This document shows, piece by piece, positions 1-10,100 of a DNA stretch of 64,000 nucleotides (positions are counted from its first letter, which is position 1; each line of letters opens with the position of its first letter). The translations under genes and the position numbers were made by a program. The stretch is from Miscanthus floridulus (taxonomy: Eukaryota; Streptophyta; Magnoliopsida; Poales; Poaceae): assembly GCF_019320115.1 (NCBI RefSeq), contig NC_089591.1, forward strand, positions 63,790,111 to 63,854,110, given 5' to 3'. Under the pieces are notes generated by a model, which was not told the DNA's origin, did no database searches, and saw only the letters and a program-made list of their open reading frames with translations.

Positions 1-952
1 CATATATGAAATCCAATATTTAGATTCATTATATCTTGAAGACAAATGAGCCACAATTAAACATGTATTGAAGACTCATAGATGTGCGATTCAAACGGAG
101 GGAACTATGAATTTGGATGGAAACTATATAGAGTAAAATTGGTAAATCCATCACTACCGGATGAGTTTGTATATGAGCGTTGTGTTAATACATAAAGAAC
201 TCAAACATAAGTAATTTTATTTAGTTGTATGTACTAAATTATCTATGAACTTCCACTCATCACTTATGTCTCTTAAGCTTCTAGCCTATGCAAAAGCACG
301 GGTGGATGTATTAGTATTTTTTTATATAAATATGAGGAATCACCAAGCCAACATTTAAACAAAAAGAGCAAATTTTATAGGAGTAGAAGAAGGACAACAC
401 CCACTGTTGTTTGTTGGCACACTTCTCAAGCAAATTCAAGCCTCTAACTTGAATGCTCGTACTGAGCATAATAGATGTTGATCCCAATCAGTGGCGGAGC
501 TAAAACAAATTTGAGGGGGATGCAATTGCCTTTTGGGTGCATTCAGTTTTACTGTGGGGATACATATGTAGTAAAAATATTTGATCATAATCATTGTTTT
601 TTTTGTTAATTTTACTATGGTGCACCGGTACCCACGGCTGTATACATAGCTCTGTGCCTGGATCCCATCAAGTACCACAAAAAACTACTTCAACTCTTCA
701 GCAACTTGGGCGTCCATCACCGTGGTACCTCTCTGCTGATCTTTAGCACTTGAGCATGTTACTAGATACAAGCAGCCAACCCATATGACACTGAATAAAT
801 GATCAACCATCAAGCGAGAACAAACATCAACTTGCATCGACCAATGCAGCAATCCTGGCCACTACCGCTGTTCTACATTGAAACTTATTTCTGGAGTATC
901 ACCAAAATATTCGTGGAACAAGTACAGATCACCCATCTAATAATCGCCCTCA

Positions 953-1030
953 CATGCATTCATGCTCACGGGAATGTAAACTCACTAAACAACTAAACCG
1001 GTCCTGTGCACCGATATTTCTCCTATAAAT
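953..1030 (+). promoter_or_regulatory. A1 core promoter (CATGCAT box and TATA box)
   Basis: A CATGCAT (RY-type) box at 953-959 lies in the conserved string CTCACATGCA, and a TATA box TATAAAT lies at 1024-1030. Translation starts about 125 bp downstream, a normal leader length. The proximal region from about 616 to the ATG is shared by all four A copies. Confidence 0.7.
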
Positions 1031-1155
1031 GCAACGCTCAAGCGCCACCACGAACCATCACAAGCGCCTAACGATCAGTTGTTATTAAGCCACATCTTAA
1101 TCACTCTGCTTCGCGCTAGTGATCAAGCAAGTTCTTCTTTCTGTACTCTGTAGCA

Positions 1156-1544
1156 ATGGCAGACAAGGCCTCGACGATCGCGTTGTTCCTCGCCGTGAAC
1201 CTGGTGGTGTTCGCCATGGCCAGCGCCTGCGGTGGAGACTGCCCACGCCGACCCCTTCGACGCCGACCCCGACGCCAGCCTCGTCCGGCAAGTGCCCCCG
1301 CGACGCGCTCAAGCTGGGCGTGTGCGCCAATGTTCTGGGCCTGATCAAGGCCAAGGTGGGCGTGCCGCCCACGGAGCCATGCTGCCCGCTGCTGGAGGGG
1401 CTCGTCGACCTCGAGGCCGCACTGTGCCTCTGCACCGCCATCAAGGGCAGGATCCTCGGCATCAACCTCAACCTGCCCGTCGACCTCAGCCTCATCCTCA
1501 ACCACTGCGGCAAGACCGTGCCCACCGGATTCAAGTGCCTCTAA
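1156..1544 (+). pseudogene. A1: frameshifted hybrid proline-rich / 8-cysteine-motif protein gene
   Basis: This is a copy of the A-type HyPRP gene. The N-terminal part (MADKAST..., signal peptide, then CGGDCP) reads in one frame. The Thr-Pro linker and the whole eight-cysteine domain continue in another. The cause is a missing C at 1242-1244, where gactgccc replaces the gactgcccc of A2, A3 and A4. Relative to A2 there is also an extra Thr codon near the start and Gly3 is Asp. Promoter, ATG and the AATAAA signal at 1832-1837 are intact, so transcription is possible, but the product would lose all domain cysteines. A sequencing error in the C run would make this an intact 129-residue gene. The rest of the domain, from GKCPRD to GFKCL, has no damage. 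Confidence 0.85.
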
Positions 1545-1837
1545 GCTAGCCAAGAGCATGCCGGCGTCTTCTTTTGCTTGTCATTCGTCTCTTACTGTCT
1601 TAGTGCAGGCTTCTTATCGGTTGCTACGTACGTACGTGCTTGCTAGCTAGCTCCGCGCCTACGTGCATCCGCGCGAACACGCGAAGTACGTTGTAGCCGG
1701 TTTGATGACCAGCTTTCGCTTTTGGGTGTTTCTTTTTATGTAAGTGCCTCGATCGTCCTTTGCATGGACAGTGTCACTGAACTATTTGGATTGTTATATT
1801 CTTTTATTTGAATACAGCAATATGCTTGATGAATAAA

Positions 1838-2703
1838 GCTTATATTGTTCGAAATATTTGCATATTACTCTAATATCATATTTTATTATGAGGCATATAT
1901 CATTTTCATACACATTTGCAAATGCTACATAAAACATAAGTAATTGAGGCAATAATCCATAACCATTTGAGACGTAGAATTACTAGTATTCATGACACTA
2001 TATTCATATCCGTGTGCAATTTCCAACCGACCAAAAACACTCTCAAAATCTCTAGTAGCTAGATAGAAGGTGATCCTTTTATTTAGCCTAGCTTCTCCTT
2101 TGTTCCCTATGATATAAATATCGGAATACTCCAAAGAAAAAAATGCTAAAACATCACAGTGCGCTTACATTATAAGTAGGTTCATATAAATGATGTCAAC
2201 ATTCTGCGGCTCATAGTTGCACGTGTAGTCCCTAAACTGTCGTGTGATTCTCGCCTAGGTACGCGAACTATGAAATTGCAAATCTATGTTCTTAATCTAC
2301 TGAAGTGCTTCAATCCTGCTAGTCCAGAGCATATCCATCTACCTCCTCAGCTGCTGGAAGGGCTCGATCCCTCACTATGCTTCGTTCCACACATCGCCAT
2401 GTCGCCTACATGGAGCTCCCCATCATGACTTAGTGCATCGAAGATGTTGCGATCCTCATCATAGATCCTGCAGCAACGCGCTTCCATGGGCATGCTGGCT
2501 AGCTGCTCCTAATGATCGTGGTGGGCGTACGATGTCTTTGAGCTTGGTGTCAACCTCTCGAGGCTCTCGTCATGGAGGCTTCGTGACATTTTAGAGTATA
2601 ATAATAAACATGCTAATATTGTAACACTTTAGAGTTCAAAAGGCTTAAACCTACTCTAAACGCTGAGTGAACCATACACTTCCACCAGCCCACTTACTAC
2701 ACT
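1838..2703. other. A1 3' flank, no supported gene
   Basis: This AT-rich spacer is conserved after every A copy. A short exon-like open stretch on the minus strand lies at about 2350-2590 (open for 80 codons at 41438-41680 in unit 3), but it is not recognisable and its conservation follows from the duplication. The stretch ends at the CACTA insertion site. Confidence 0.6.
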
Positions 2704-3692
2704 CACTACTGGAATCACGGGATTTGCCTAGTGCCGCAGGCACTAGGCAAAGGCCCAGAAACACTAGGCAAACAGTTTGCCTAGTGTCACACTAGGCAAA
2801 CAAGGGTCGGCAGAGGCGGACTAGGCAAAGAGCACTTTGCCGAGTGTCAAACCTCGGACACTCGGTAAAGTGTTTGCCTAGTGTCAAGGACACCACTCGG
2901 CAAAAGTATTCCACTGACGGTAGAAATCATAACGGACGTTTTGCCTAGTGTCGGAGGTCTGACACTCGGCAAAGTATGCAAGGTTTGCCTAGTGCTAGGC
3001 GTCCGACACTAGGCAAATATGTCAAGCTTTGCCTAGTGTCAGGCCACCTACACTAGGCAAATATGCCAAGCTTTGCCTAGTGTCAAGCCTCCGACACTAG
3101 GCAAACTGCCTACTTTGCCTAGTGTCAGTCCTAGGTGTGCCACGTGTGGCCCCTTTGCCTAGTGTCAGACCCCTGACACTAGGCAAAGTAACCAGAAGCT
3201 GAATTTTTTTTATTATTCCATTTGCGACACAAATATAAATCATATTCAAACACCACAAATATATCATATGAATCATAAATAAGAACCACATTTCACATAT
3301 ATCACATGTTCATACCAAAAGTCCAAATGTGCCACAAGTACGCTCAAGTTTCAGTGTAGGTACTGTGAGGTCTAAAAGAAAGAAAAACCCGAAAGAAATT
3401 GCCGAGAAGCATGCCATAGAATGCATTGACAATAATGTCATCAGCAGAAAATAAACCTCCACACAGGGTCGCCTCAAACACAGAAAAAATAACATCTGCA
3501 GCCATATCCAAGCTTTTCTCTCATGTGTTGTTTTTATACACTGATTTCATATTGGTTAATATTGCAGGAGCTGATATACTTCCCATTATAATCAATCTAC
3601 GAAGCACATCCATGGGACAGTACTAAAATGCTAGGTGAATTTATGAAAAGAGTGAATAGCAAAAGAACTTCCATGCACATTACTGAACATGA
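2704..3692 (+). mobile_element. CACTA element, left 1 kb only (truncated)
   Basis: It begins CACTACTGGAATC and carries dense TTTGCCTAGTGTC / GACACTAGGCAAA subterminal repeats to about 3195, followed by about 500 bp of AT-rich internal sequence. It is nearly identical to the left end of the full element at 20978 and sits at the same host site (ttactacact). It stops at about 3692, after tactgaacatgaa, where sequence from the 3' end of a C gene takes over. The remaining 2.9 kb and the right terminus are absent. Confidence 0.9.
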
Positions 3693-3943
3693 ATATATAT
3701 GCCTGATGAATAAAGCTCATATTGTTCGAAATATGTGCATATTGTTCTAATATCAGATTTTATTATGAGTCATATTTCATTTTCATACACGTTTAGTTTG
3801 CAAATACACTACATAAAACATAATTAACTGAGGTAATAATCCATAACCATTTGTACGTTGAGACGTAGAATTACTAGCATTCATGATACTATTCATCCAT
3901 GTGCAATCTCCAACCGACCAAAAATACTCTCAAAATCTCGAAA
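3693..3943 (+). pseudogene. C1 remnant: 3' UTR and 3' flank of a deleted C gene
   Basis: From tatatatgcctgatgaataaagctc onward the sequence matches the 3' UTR of C2 (36421 on) and C3 (52438 on), including the AATAAA at 3709-3714. No coding sequence remains. The stretch shows that unit 1 once had a C gene, removed by a deletion that runs from inside the CACTA element. Confidence 0.85.
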
Positions 3944-5130
3944 TAAGCAGTAGCAACATCTCAGCCATCCAAGGGACAAGCAATGGCTTGATGAGAGCCT
4001 CTTTTCTCTTCCATTTTTCTCCCGCATGTGCTATCGATCTCCCTTTTTGGAGAGAAAGAGCAGTGCTGCTCCAACGTCTAAGAGACATGCTGATACACTT
4101 TTTTTTAAGATTACAAAAATAATACATGGAACCCAGCCACAAAATGTTTTACAAAAATAATATTATATATGAGTTTTCAATTAAATTGTTTGGCCAAAAA
4201 ATGTTTTTCAAAAATACAAAAAAATCTAAATTAATGCCGGTGATTATAAATATGTGATTTTACCTAGGGTCATTTTCTGTGGAACGATTTTTGAAAATTG
4301 TTCTACCAGTAGACGACTTTATATTGCTAGCAAACATGTCAGTGTATTGGAAGAATGCGGCGGTGCCAACTTCTCGGAAGAACGCGACAGCAGGACCCTA
4401 GGAGGCGGCGGCGTAGACTGCTCCATATGAACGTCGGTGTTGCACGCTGGACTGAAGCAGGGACGGCGCTGCACGTGAGATGGAAAAAGCGACGACACTG
4501 CACACAGGACACGAGCAGCTCCGGCGCGAGACAGGAGCAGCGGCGGTGTAGCGTGCGGGACGGCGGCGTAGGACGGAAGCAACGGCAGTGGCCTGTTCGC
4601 TTCGCTGAAAAAATAAGCCGAAACACTGTTTTGGCTGATTTGTTGTGAGAGAAAAATACTGTTCTGGCTAAAAAAAATAAACTGAAAAAGATGGATTATA
4701 AGATAAGCGAACAAGGCCAAGGCCAGTATGGATGATTGCTCGTCATGTGTAGCGTCCAGGGGGGCTGAGTTTCAATAATCGTTGTCTATAGAATGATTTT
4801 TGATAAGAAATCATTTTTTCTTTTATAAAAAATTTAATCACTTTTCCCACATACAATTTTATTTTATCTAAAGTTATTTCCTGGTGGAATGAAATTTAAA
4901 AGTTAATCTACCATTAGACAACTTTGTATTATTTTTGTAATCTTCACAAAAAAAAGTGTAGAGAACTTCATCCGCATGTCTCTTGGAGCGGCACCGCTGT
5001 TTCTCTCCAAAAAGGGATACCGAGCACATGGGGGAGAAAAAAAAGTGGAAGAGAAAAGATGCTCTGATCCTCACCATTGCTGGCCCGTTGGATGGTTGAG
5101 ATGCTGCTACTGCTTATGTTGCAGTAGTGG
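3944..5130. mobile_element. Long-terminal-inverted-repeat element, non-coding
   Basis: The left arm (from aagcagtagcaacatctcagcc to about 4130) is repeated inverted at about 4915-5120 (ggttgagatgctgctactgctt). This gives imperfect arms of roughly 180-200 bp around an interior with a GC-rich patch (4350-4590) and a nested MITE. The unoccupied site is seen in unit 3 at about 52680 (ctctgaaatagttatt). No transposase was recognised. It is a foldback or MULE-like non-autonomous element; the family is uncertain, and a target duplication is not clear (at most ata). Confidence 0.6.
4590..4718. mobile_element. MITE nested in the long-TIR element
   Basis: This is a 129-bp non-coding element with inverted ends GGCCTGTTCGCTTCGC and, at the other end, AAGCGAACAAGGCC. 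The interior contains near-repeats of the form ccgaaacactgtt..gctgatttgttgtgagag. Related copies sit at the equivalent place at 7918, 37301 and 55478, so it inserted before the array expanded. It resembles a common grass MITE type. Confidence 0.7.
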
Positions 5131-6353
5131 CATAGTTATTTTGGACTAGGATGTTAGTACTTACATAGTTGATGGACCTAATGAAAATGATGTAATAATT
5201 TAGTGACCTAAGGTGTAATTACTAAAGACAATATATATAGTAGCCCAAGAAATCTTCATCTAAACTATCCACCTATGACATTATTATGAAAGAAAAAACT
5301 TAAGTATAATAATGAACATGTAAATATTGTAACACTCTAGAGTCCAAAAAGACTTAGATTCACTTTACACGCTGCGTGAACCACATACTTCCACCAACCC
5401 ACTTACACTTTTGTGCTCGCTTCATGTAAAAGCATTAATCCGGAGTAAGTGGTATGAATTCTAAAGCTTTATATGTTTATGTAACCGACCATCAATAACT
5501 AAGGTGGGACTACCCACCCTCAATGTCACATTAACAAGCATTTGGATAGGCAAATCGAAACTTGTCCAGATGTCCTCAATATGAACTAAATTACTCTATG
5601 TTCCATTATGAATATATCTAAAGTAAACCCCTAAATCTGAATATAAATTATCTAGTTCTATCTTATGGAAGATAATCTAAAATAAAGCCTACATTTGCAT
5701 CTAAGTAATCCGTTAAATTGGCTTATAAGTTACCTACCTCTAACATTAGAAAACAAATAAATAAAATTATCAATATCTACTATTATGAAAAGGGAATAAG
5801 TAAACATATATATGTTTCTGAGTTCTCACTTCTACTACTAGAAATATACAAAAAAACAACTATCTCAAAGAAATGAACACAACATGTAGACAAAGTATAT
5901 ATGCATCTATGAGCGATAACTATATATTTCTATGGTTTAGTAGTCATGAAAAATGTTGCCTAATAAATGAATCACATAACATGACCCTAACAATTAATTT
6001 TAAATTATATTAATAAATTATGACAAATGATTATGTAATTAAGTTGTTGCTTTAGATAAATTTATACATTAATAAATTGTGTAATTATGAGAATAAACAT
6101 ATCTACTAATTCATTTAATTATAAGCGCTCTAATGTTGCAAAAATACTAACACGCATGATTATTTGAAAGGTAATTCAACACCTAGAGCACTAATATGAC
6201 TTTTTATGTCAATATAGTAATTAAAAGTGCAGTCTATGACTTTGAAATTATATTTTCAATAAAATACAAAAGGAAAATTTAAATAAAATGTACATTAAAC
6301 ACTAAAGTTTTAACTCAAAATCTAAAAACAAAACAATAGCAACCAATAAGATT
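5131..6353. other. AT-rich spacer between C and the next A unit
   Basis: No gene is supported. The same spacer occurs at 37866-39094 and 52685-53903 with very few differences. It is about 70% A+T and contains many short poly-A/T tracts and stop codons in all frames. Confidence 0.6.
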
Positions 6354-7140
6354 CATATATGAAATCCAATATTTAGATTAATTATATCTTAAAGACAAAT
6401 GAGACACAATTAAACATGTATTGAAGACTCATAGATGTGCGATTCAAACGGAGGGAACTATGAATATGGATGGAAACTATATAGAGTAAAATTGGTAAAT
6501 CCATCACTACCGGATGAGTTTGTATATGAGCGTTGTGTTAAAACATAAAGAACTCAAACATAAGTAATTTTATTTAGTTGTATGTACTAAATTATCTATG
6601 AACTTCCACGCATCACTTATGTCTCTTAAGCTTCTAGCCTATGCAAAAGCACGGGTGGATGTATTAGTACTTTTTTTTATAAATATGAGGGCCAATTTTA
6701 GCCAAGTTTTAGACCAGCAAACAGGGCCAATATGTGCATATTGTTCTAATATCATATTTTATTATGAGTCGTATTTCATTTTCATACATGTTTGCAAATA
6801 CACTATATAAAACATAATTAACTGAGGCAATAATCCATAACCATTTGTACGTTGAGACGTAGAATTACTAGCATTCATGATACTATTCATCCATGTGCAA
6901 TCTCCAACCGACCAAAAACACTCTCAAAATCTCGAAATAACCATAAGAAATAATACTAAAACATCGCGGTGCGCTTATATTATAAGTAGGTTCGAATAAA
7001 TGATGCCAACATTCCACAACTCATAGTTATTTGAGAGACTGAGATAAGAATCGCATAATAGTTTAAGAATTTTCCATGTAATTACTAGGTGCAGACTCGT
7101 AATATCATTGCCACGCTAGAGCGGACCAGGATCGGCTGCA
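6354..7140. other. Composite upstream region of A2
   Basis: After about 340 bp shared with the upstream regions of A1 and A3, the sequence switches at about 6690. It becomes a short remnant (ggccaattttagccaag to acagggcc, perhaps a MITE scrap) followed by sequence that matches the 3' flank of C genes (aatatgtgcatattgttctaatatc and on). At about 6950 it moves to a stretch otherwise resembling the A 3' flank. No gene is supported. The identical composite is found upstream of A4. Confidence 0.65.
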
Positions 7141-7307
7141 GTAGTAGTTACTACTACAACTTAAGCAGTAGCAACATCTCAGCCATCCAAGGGACAAGCA
7201 ATGGCTTGATGAGAGCCCCTTCCCGCATGTGCTATGGGTCTCCCTTTTTGGAGAGAAAGAGCAGTGCTGCTCCAACGTCTAAGAGACATGCTGATACACT
7301 TTTTTTA

Positions 7308-7432
7308 GGGCATGTTCGGTTAAGTTGAAACCTGGTCAGAAATAATTTCAGTTGACGACGTCTATTCAAATTAGAATACGAATCCAGCCAGGAATATTTC
7401 CAGGGACCGTTCCCCTTCAACCGAACGGCCCC
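7308..7432. mobile_element. Tourist-like MITE (TSD tta)
   Basis: A 125-bp insertion with inverted ends GGGCATGTTCGGTT and GGGGCCGTTCGGTT (the latter read on the minus strand). It is flanked by tta at 7305-7307 and 7433-7435. The same position is unoccupied near 4104 and 36836. The 3-bp TTA duplication suggests the PIF/Harbinger (Tourist) class. It is also present upstream of A4. Confidence 0.8.
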
Positions 7433-7917
7433 TTAAGATTACAAAAATAATACATGGAACCCAGCCACAAAATGTTTTACAAAAATAATACTATATATGA
7501 GTTTTCAATTAAATTGTTTGGCCAAAAATTGTTTTTAAAAAACACAAAAAATCTAAATTAATGCCGGTGATTATAAATATGTGATTTTACCTAGGGTCAT
7601 TTTCTGTGGAACGATTTTTGAAAATTGTTCTATCAGTAGACGACTTTATATTGCTAGTAAACATGTCAGTGCATTGGAAGAATGCGGCGGTGCCAACTTC
7701 TCGGAAGAACGCGACAGCAGGACCCTAGGAGGCGGCGGCGTAGGACTGCTCCATATGAACGTCGGCGTTGCACGCTGGACTGAAGCAGGGACGGCGCTGC
7801 ACGTGAGATGGAAAAAGCGGCGACACTGCACACAGGACACAAGCACCTCCGGCGCGAGACAGGAGCAGCGGTGGTGTAGCGTGCGGGACGGCGGCATAGG
7901 ATGGAAGCAACGGCAGT

Positions 7918-8046
7918 GGCTCCGTTCGCTTCGCTGAAAAAATAAACCGAAACACTGTTTAGACTGATTTGTTGTGAGAGAAAAATACTGTTCTGATTAA
8001 AAAAATAAGTTGAAAAAGACGAATTATAAGATAAGCGAACAGGGCC
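7918..8046. mobile_element. MITE, second copy
   Basis: It is equivalent to the MITE at 4590-4718 and has the same length. Its ends are ggctccgttcgct and agcgaacagggcc. Confidence 0.7.
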
Positions 8047-8561
8047 AGTATGGATGATTGCTCGTCATATGTAGCGTCCAGGGGGGCTGAGTTTCAATAA
8101 TCGTTAGAACGATTTTTTATAAGAAATCATTTTTTCTTTTATAAAAAATTTAATCACTTTTCCCACATACAATTTTATTTTATCTAAAGTTATTTCCTGG
8201 TGGAATGAAATTTAAAAGTTACTATGGTGCACCGGTACCCACGGCTGTATATACATAGCTCTGTGCCTGGATCCCATCAAGTACCACAAAAAACTACTTC
8301 AACTCTTCAGCAACTTGGGCGTCCATCACCGTGGTACCTCTCTGCTGATCTTTAGAACTTGAGCATGTTACTAGATACAAGCAGGCAACCCATATGACAC
8401 TGAATAAATGATCAACCATCAAGCGAGAACAAATATCAACTTGCATCGACCAATGCAGCAATCCTGGCCACTACCGCTGTTCTACATTGAAACTTATTTC
8501 TGGAGTATCACCAAAATATTCGTGGAACAAGTACAGATCACCCACCTAATAATCGCCCTCA

Positions 8562-8639
8562 CATGCATTCATGCTCACGGGAATGTAAACTCACTAAATA
8601 ACTAAACCGGTCCTGTGCACCGATATTTCTCCTATAAAT
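8562..8639 (+). promoter_or_regulatory. A2 core promoter
   Basis: CATGCAT lies at 8562-8568 and TATAAAT at 8633-8639, with the same spacing as in the other A copies. Confidence 0.7.
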
Positions 8640-8764
8640 GCAACGCTCAAGCGCCACCACGAACCATCACAAGCGCTTAGCGATCAGTTGTTATTAAGGC
8701 ACATATTAATCACTCTGCTTCGCGCTAGTGATCAAGCAAGTTCTTCTTTCTGTACTCTGTAGCA

Positions 8765-9151
8765 ATGGCAGGCAAGGCCTCGATCGCGTTGTTCCTAACC
8801 GTGAACCTGGTGGTGTTCGCCATGGCCAGCGCCTGCGGTGGAGACTGCCCCACGCCGACCCCTTCGACGCCGACCCCGACGCCGGCCTCGTCCGGCAAGT
8901 GCCCCCGCGACGCGCTCAAGCTGGGCGTGTGCGCCAATGTTCTGGGCCTGATCAAGGCCAAGGTGGGCGTGCCGCCCACGGAGCCATGCTGCCCGCTGCT
9001 GGAGGGGCTCGTCGACCTCGAGGCCGCACTGTGCCTCTGCACCGCCATCAAGGGCAGGATCCTCGGCATCAACCTCAACCTGCCCGTCGACCTCAGCCTC
9101 ATCCTCAACCACTGCGGCAAGACCGTGCCCACCGGATTCAAGTGCCTCTAA
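8765..9151 (+). CDS. A2: secreted hybrid proline-rich / 8-cysteine-motif protein
   Basis: This is an intact, intronless gene for 128 residues. Residues 1-23 form a signal peptide (MAGKASIALFL... ending ASA). Residues 24-45 are a short Cys/Gly and Thr-Pro linker ([12 protein letters not shown]). Residues 46-127 form the eight-cysteine hydrophobic-seed domain: C46, C56, C75-C76, C90, C92, C117, C127. This is the C-X9-C-X18-CC-X13-C-X1-C-X24-C-X9-C pattern of HyPRPs such as DC2.15, rice RCc3 and maize cortical cell-delineating protein. Known relatives are apoplastic or cell-wall proteins with a lipid-transfer-like fold; the exact ligand here is unknown. The start is the first ATG after the TATA box. 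A poly(A) signal AATAAA lies at 9443-9448. The protein is identical to A3. Confidence 0.93.
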   Translation: MAGKASIALFLTVNLVVFAMASACGGDCPTPTPSTPTPTPASSGKCPRDALKLGVCANVLGLIKAKVGVPPTEPCCPLLEGLVDLEAALCLCTAIKGRILGINLNLPVDLSLILNHCGKTVPTGFKCL

Positions 9152-9448
9152 GCTAGCCAAGAGCATGCCGGCGTCTTCTTTTGCTTGTCATTCGTCGCTT
9201 ACTGTCTTAGTGCACGCTTCTTATCGGTTGCTACGTACGTACGTGCTTGCTAGCTAGCTCCGCGCCTACGTGCATCCGCGCGAACACGCGAAGTACGTAC
9301 GTTGTAGCCGGTTTGATGACCAGCTTTCGCTTTTGGGTGTTTCTTTTTATGTAAGTGCCTCGATCGTCCTTTGCATGGACAGTGTCACTGAACTATTTGG
9401 ATTGTTATATTCTTTTATTTGAATACAGCAATATGCTTGATGAATAAA

Positions 9449-10095
9449 GCTTATATTGTTCGAAATATTTGCATATTACTCTAATATCATATTTTATTAT
9501 GAGGCATATATCATTTTCATACACATCTGCAAATGCTACATAAAACATAAGTAATTGAGACAATAATCCATAACCATTTGAGACGTAGAATTACTAGTAT
9601 TCATGACACTATATTCATATCCGTGTGCAATTTCCAACCGACCAAAAACACTCTCAAAATCTCTAGTAGCTAGATAGAAGGTGATCCTTTTATTTAGCCT
9701 AGCTTCTCCTTTGTTCCCTATGATATAAATATCGGAATACTCCAAAGAAAAAAATGCTAAAACATCACAGTGCGCTTACATTATAAGTAGGTTCATATAA
9801 ATGATGTCAACATTCTGCGGCTCATAGTTGCACGTGTAGTCCCTAAACTGTCGTGTGATTCTCGCCTTGGTACGCAAACTATGAAATTGCAAATCTATGT
9901 TCTTAATCTACTGAAGTGCTTCAATCCTGCTAGTCCAGAGCATATCCATCTACCTCCTCAGCTGCTGGAAGGGCTCGATCCCTCACTATGCTTCGTTCCA
10001 CACATCGCCATGTCGCCTACATGGAGCTCCCCATCATGACTTAGTGCATCGAAGATGTTGCGATCCTCATCATAGATCCTGCAGCAACGCGCTTC
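9449..10095. other. A2 3' flank up to the retrotransposon insertion
   Basis: No gene is supported. It matches 1838-2495 and 40931-41580 closely. The flank resumes at 20759 after the retrotransposon. Confidence 0.6.
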
Positions 10096-10100
10096 CATGG

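Larger units (their letters stand above)
1..6353 (+). repeat. Array unit 1 (contains A1; B and C deleted)
   Basis: This is the first visible unit of a tandem array. Base 1 aligns with 6354, 39095 and 53904, all of which start with catatatgaaatcc. It carries the A gene and its flanks, then 1 kb of a CACTA element, then abruptly the 3' flank of a C gene and the spacer leading to the next unit. The B, X and C genes are missing, so it is only about 6.4 kb instead of about 16 kb. The window edge may hide sequence further upstream. Confidence 0.8.
7141..8218. mobile_element. Long-TIR element fragment (right arm missing) upstream of A2
   Basis: The left arm begins with about 25 bp (gtagttactactacaactt) that are missing in the 3944 copy, then continues aagcagtagcaacatctcagcc. 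The interior is as in the 3944 copy. The sequence ends at gaaatttaaaagtt and passes straight into the A proximal promoter region (actatggtgcaccgg) without the right inverted arm. It therefore arrived through recombination or was truncated afterwards. Two MITEs are nested in it. Confidence 0.6.

Noticed and set aside
799..996. 65-codon plus-strand frame upstream of each A gene (also 8408, 39894, 55966)
   Set aside because: It is conserved only because the whole promoter region is duplicated. It overlaps the CATGCA box and has no recognisable domain.
1116..1559. Long open frames on the minus strand and in the alternative plus frame of every HyPRP copy
   Set aside because: They are GC-rich shadows of the HyPRP coding region and recur wherever that gene does. 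The forward frame has signal peptide, linker and conserved cysteines.
1925..2134. 69-codon minus-strand frame after each A gene (also 9536, 41018, 57090)
   Set aside because: AT-rich, no known motif, and conserved only through array duplication.
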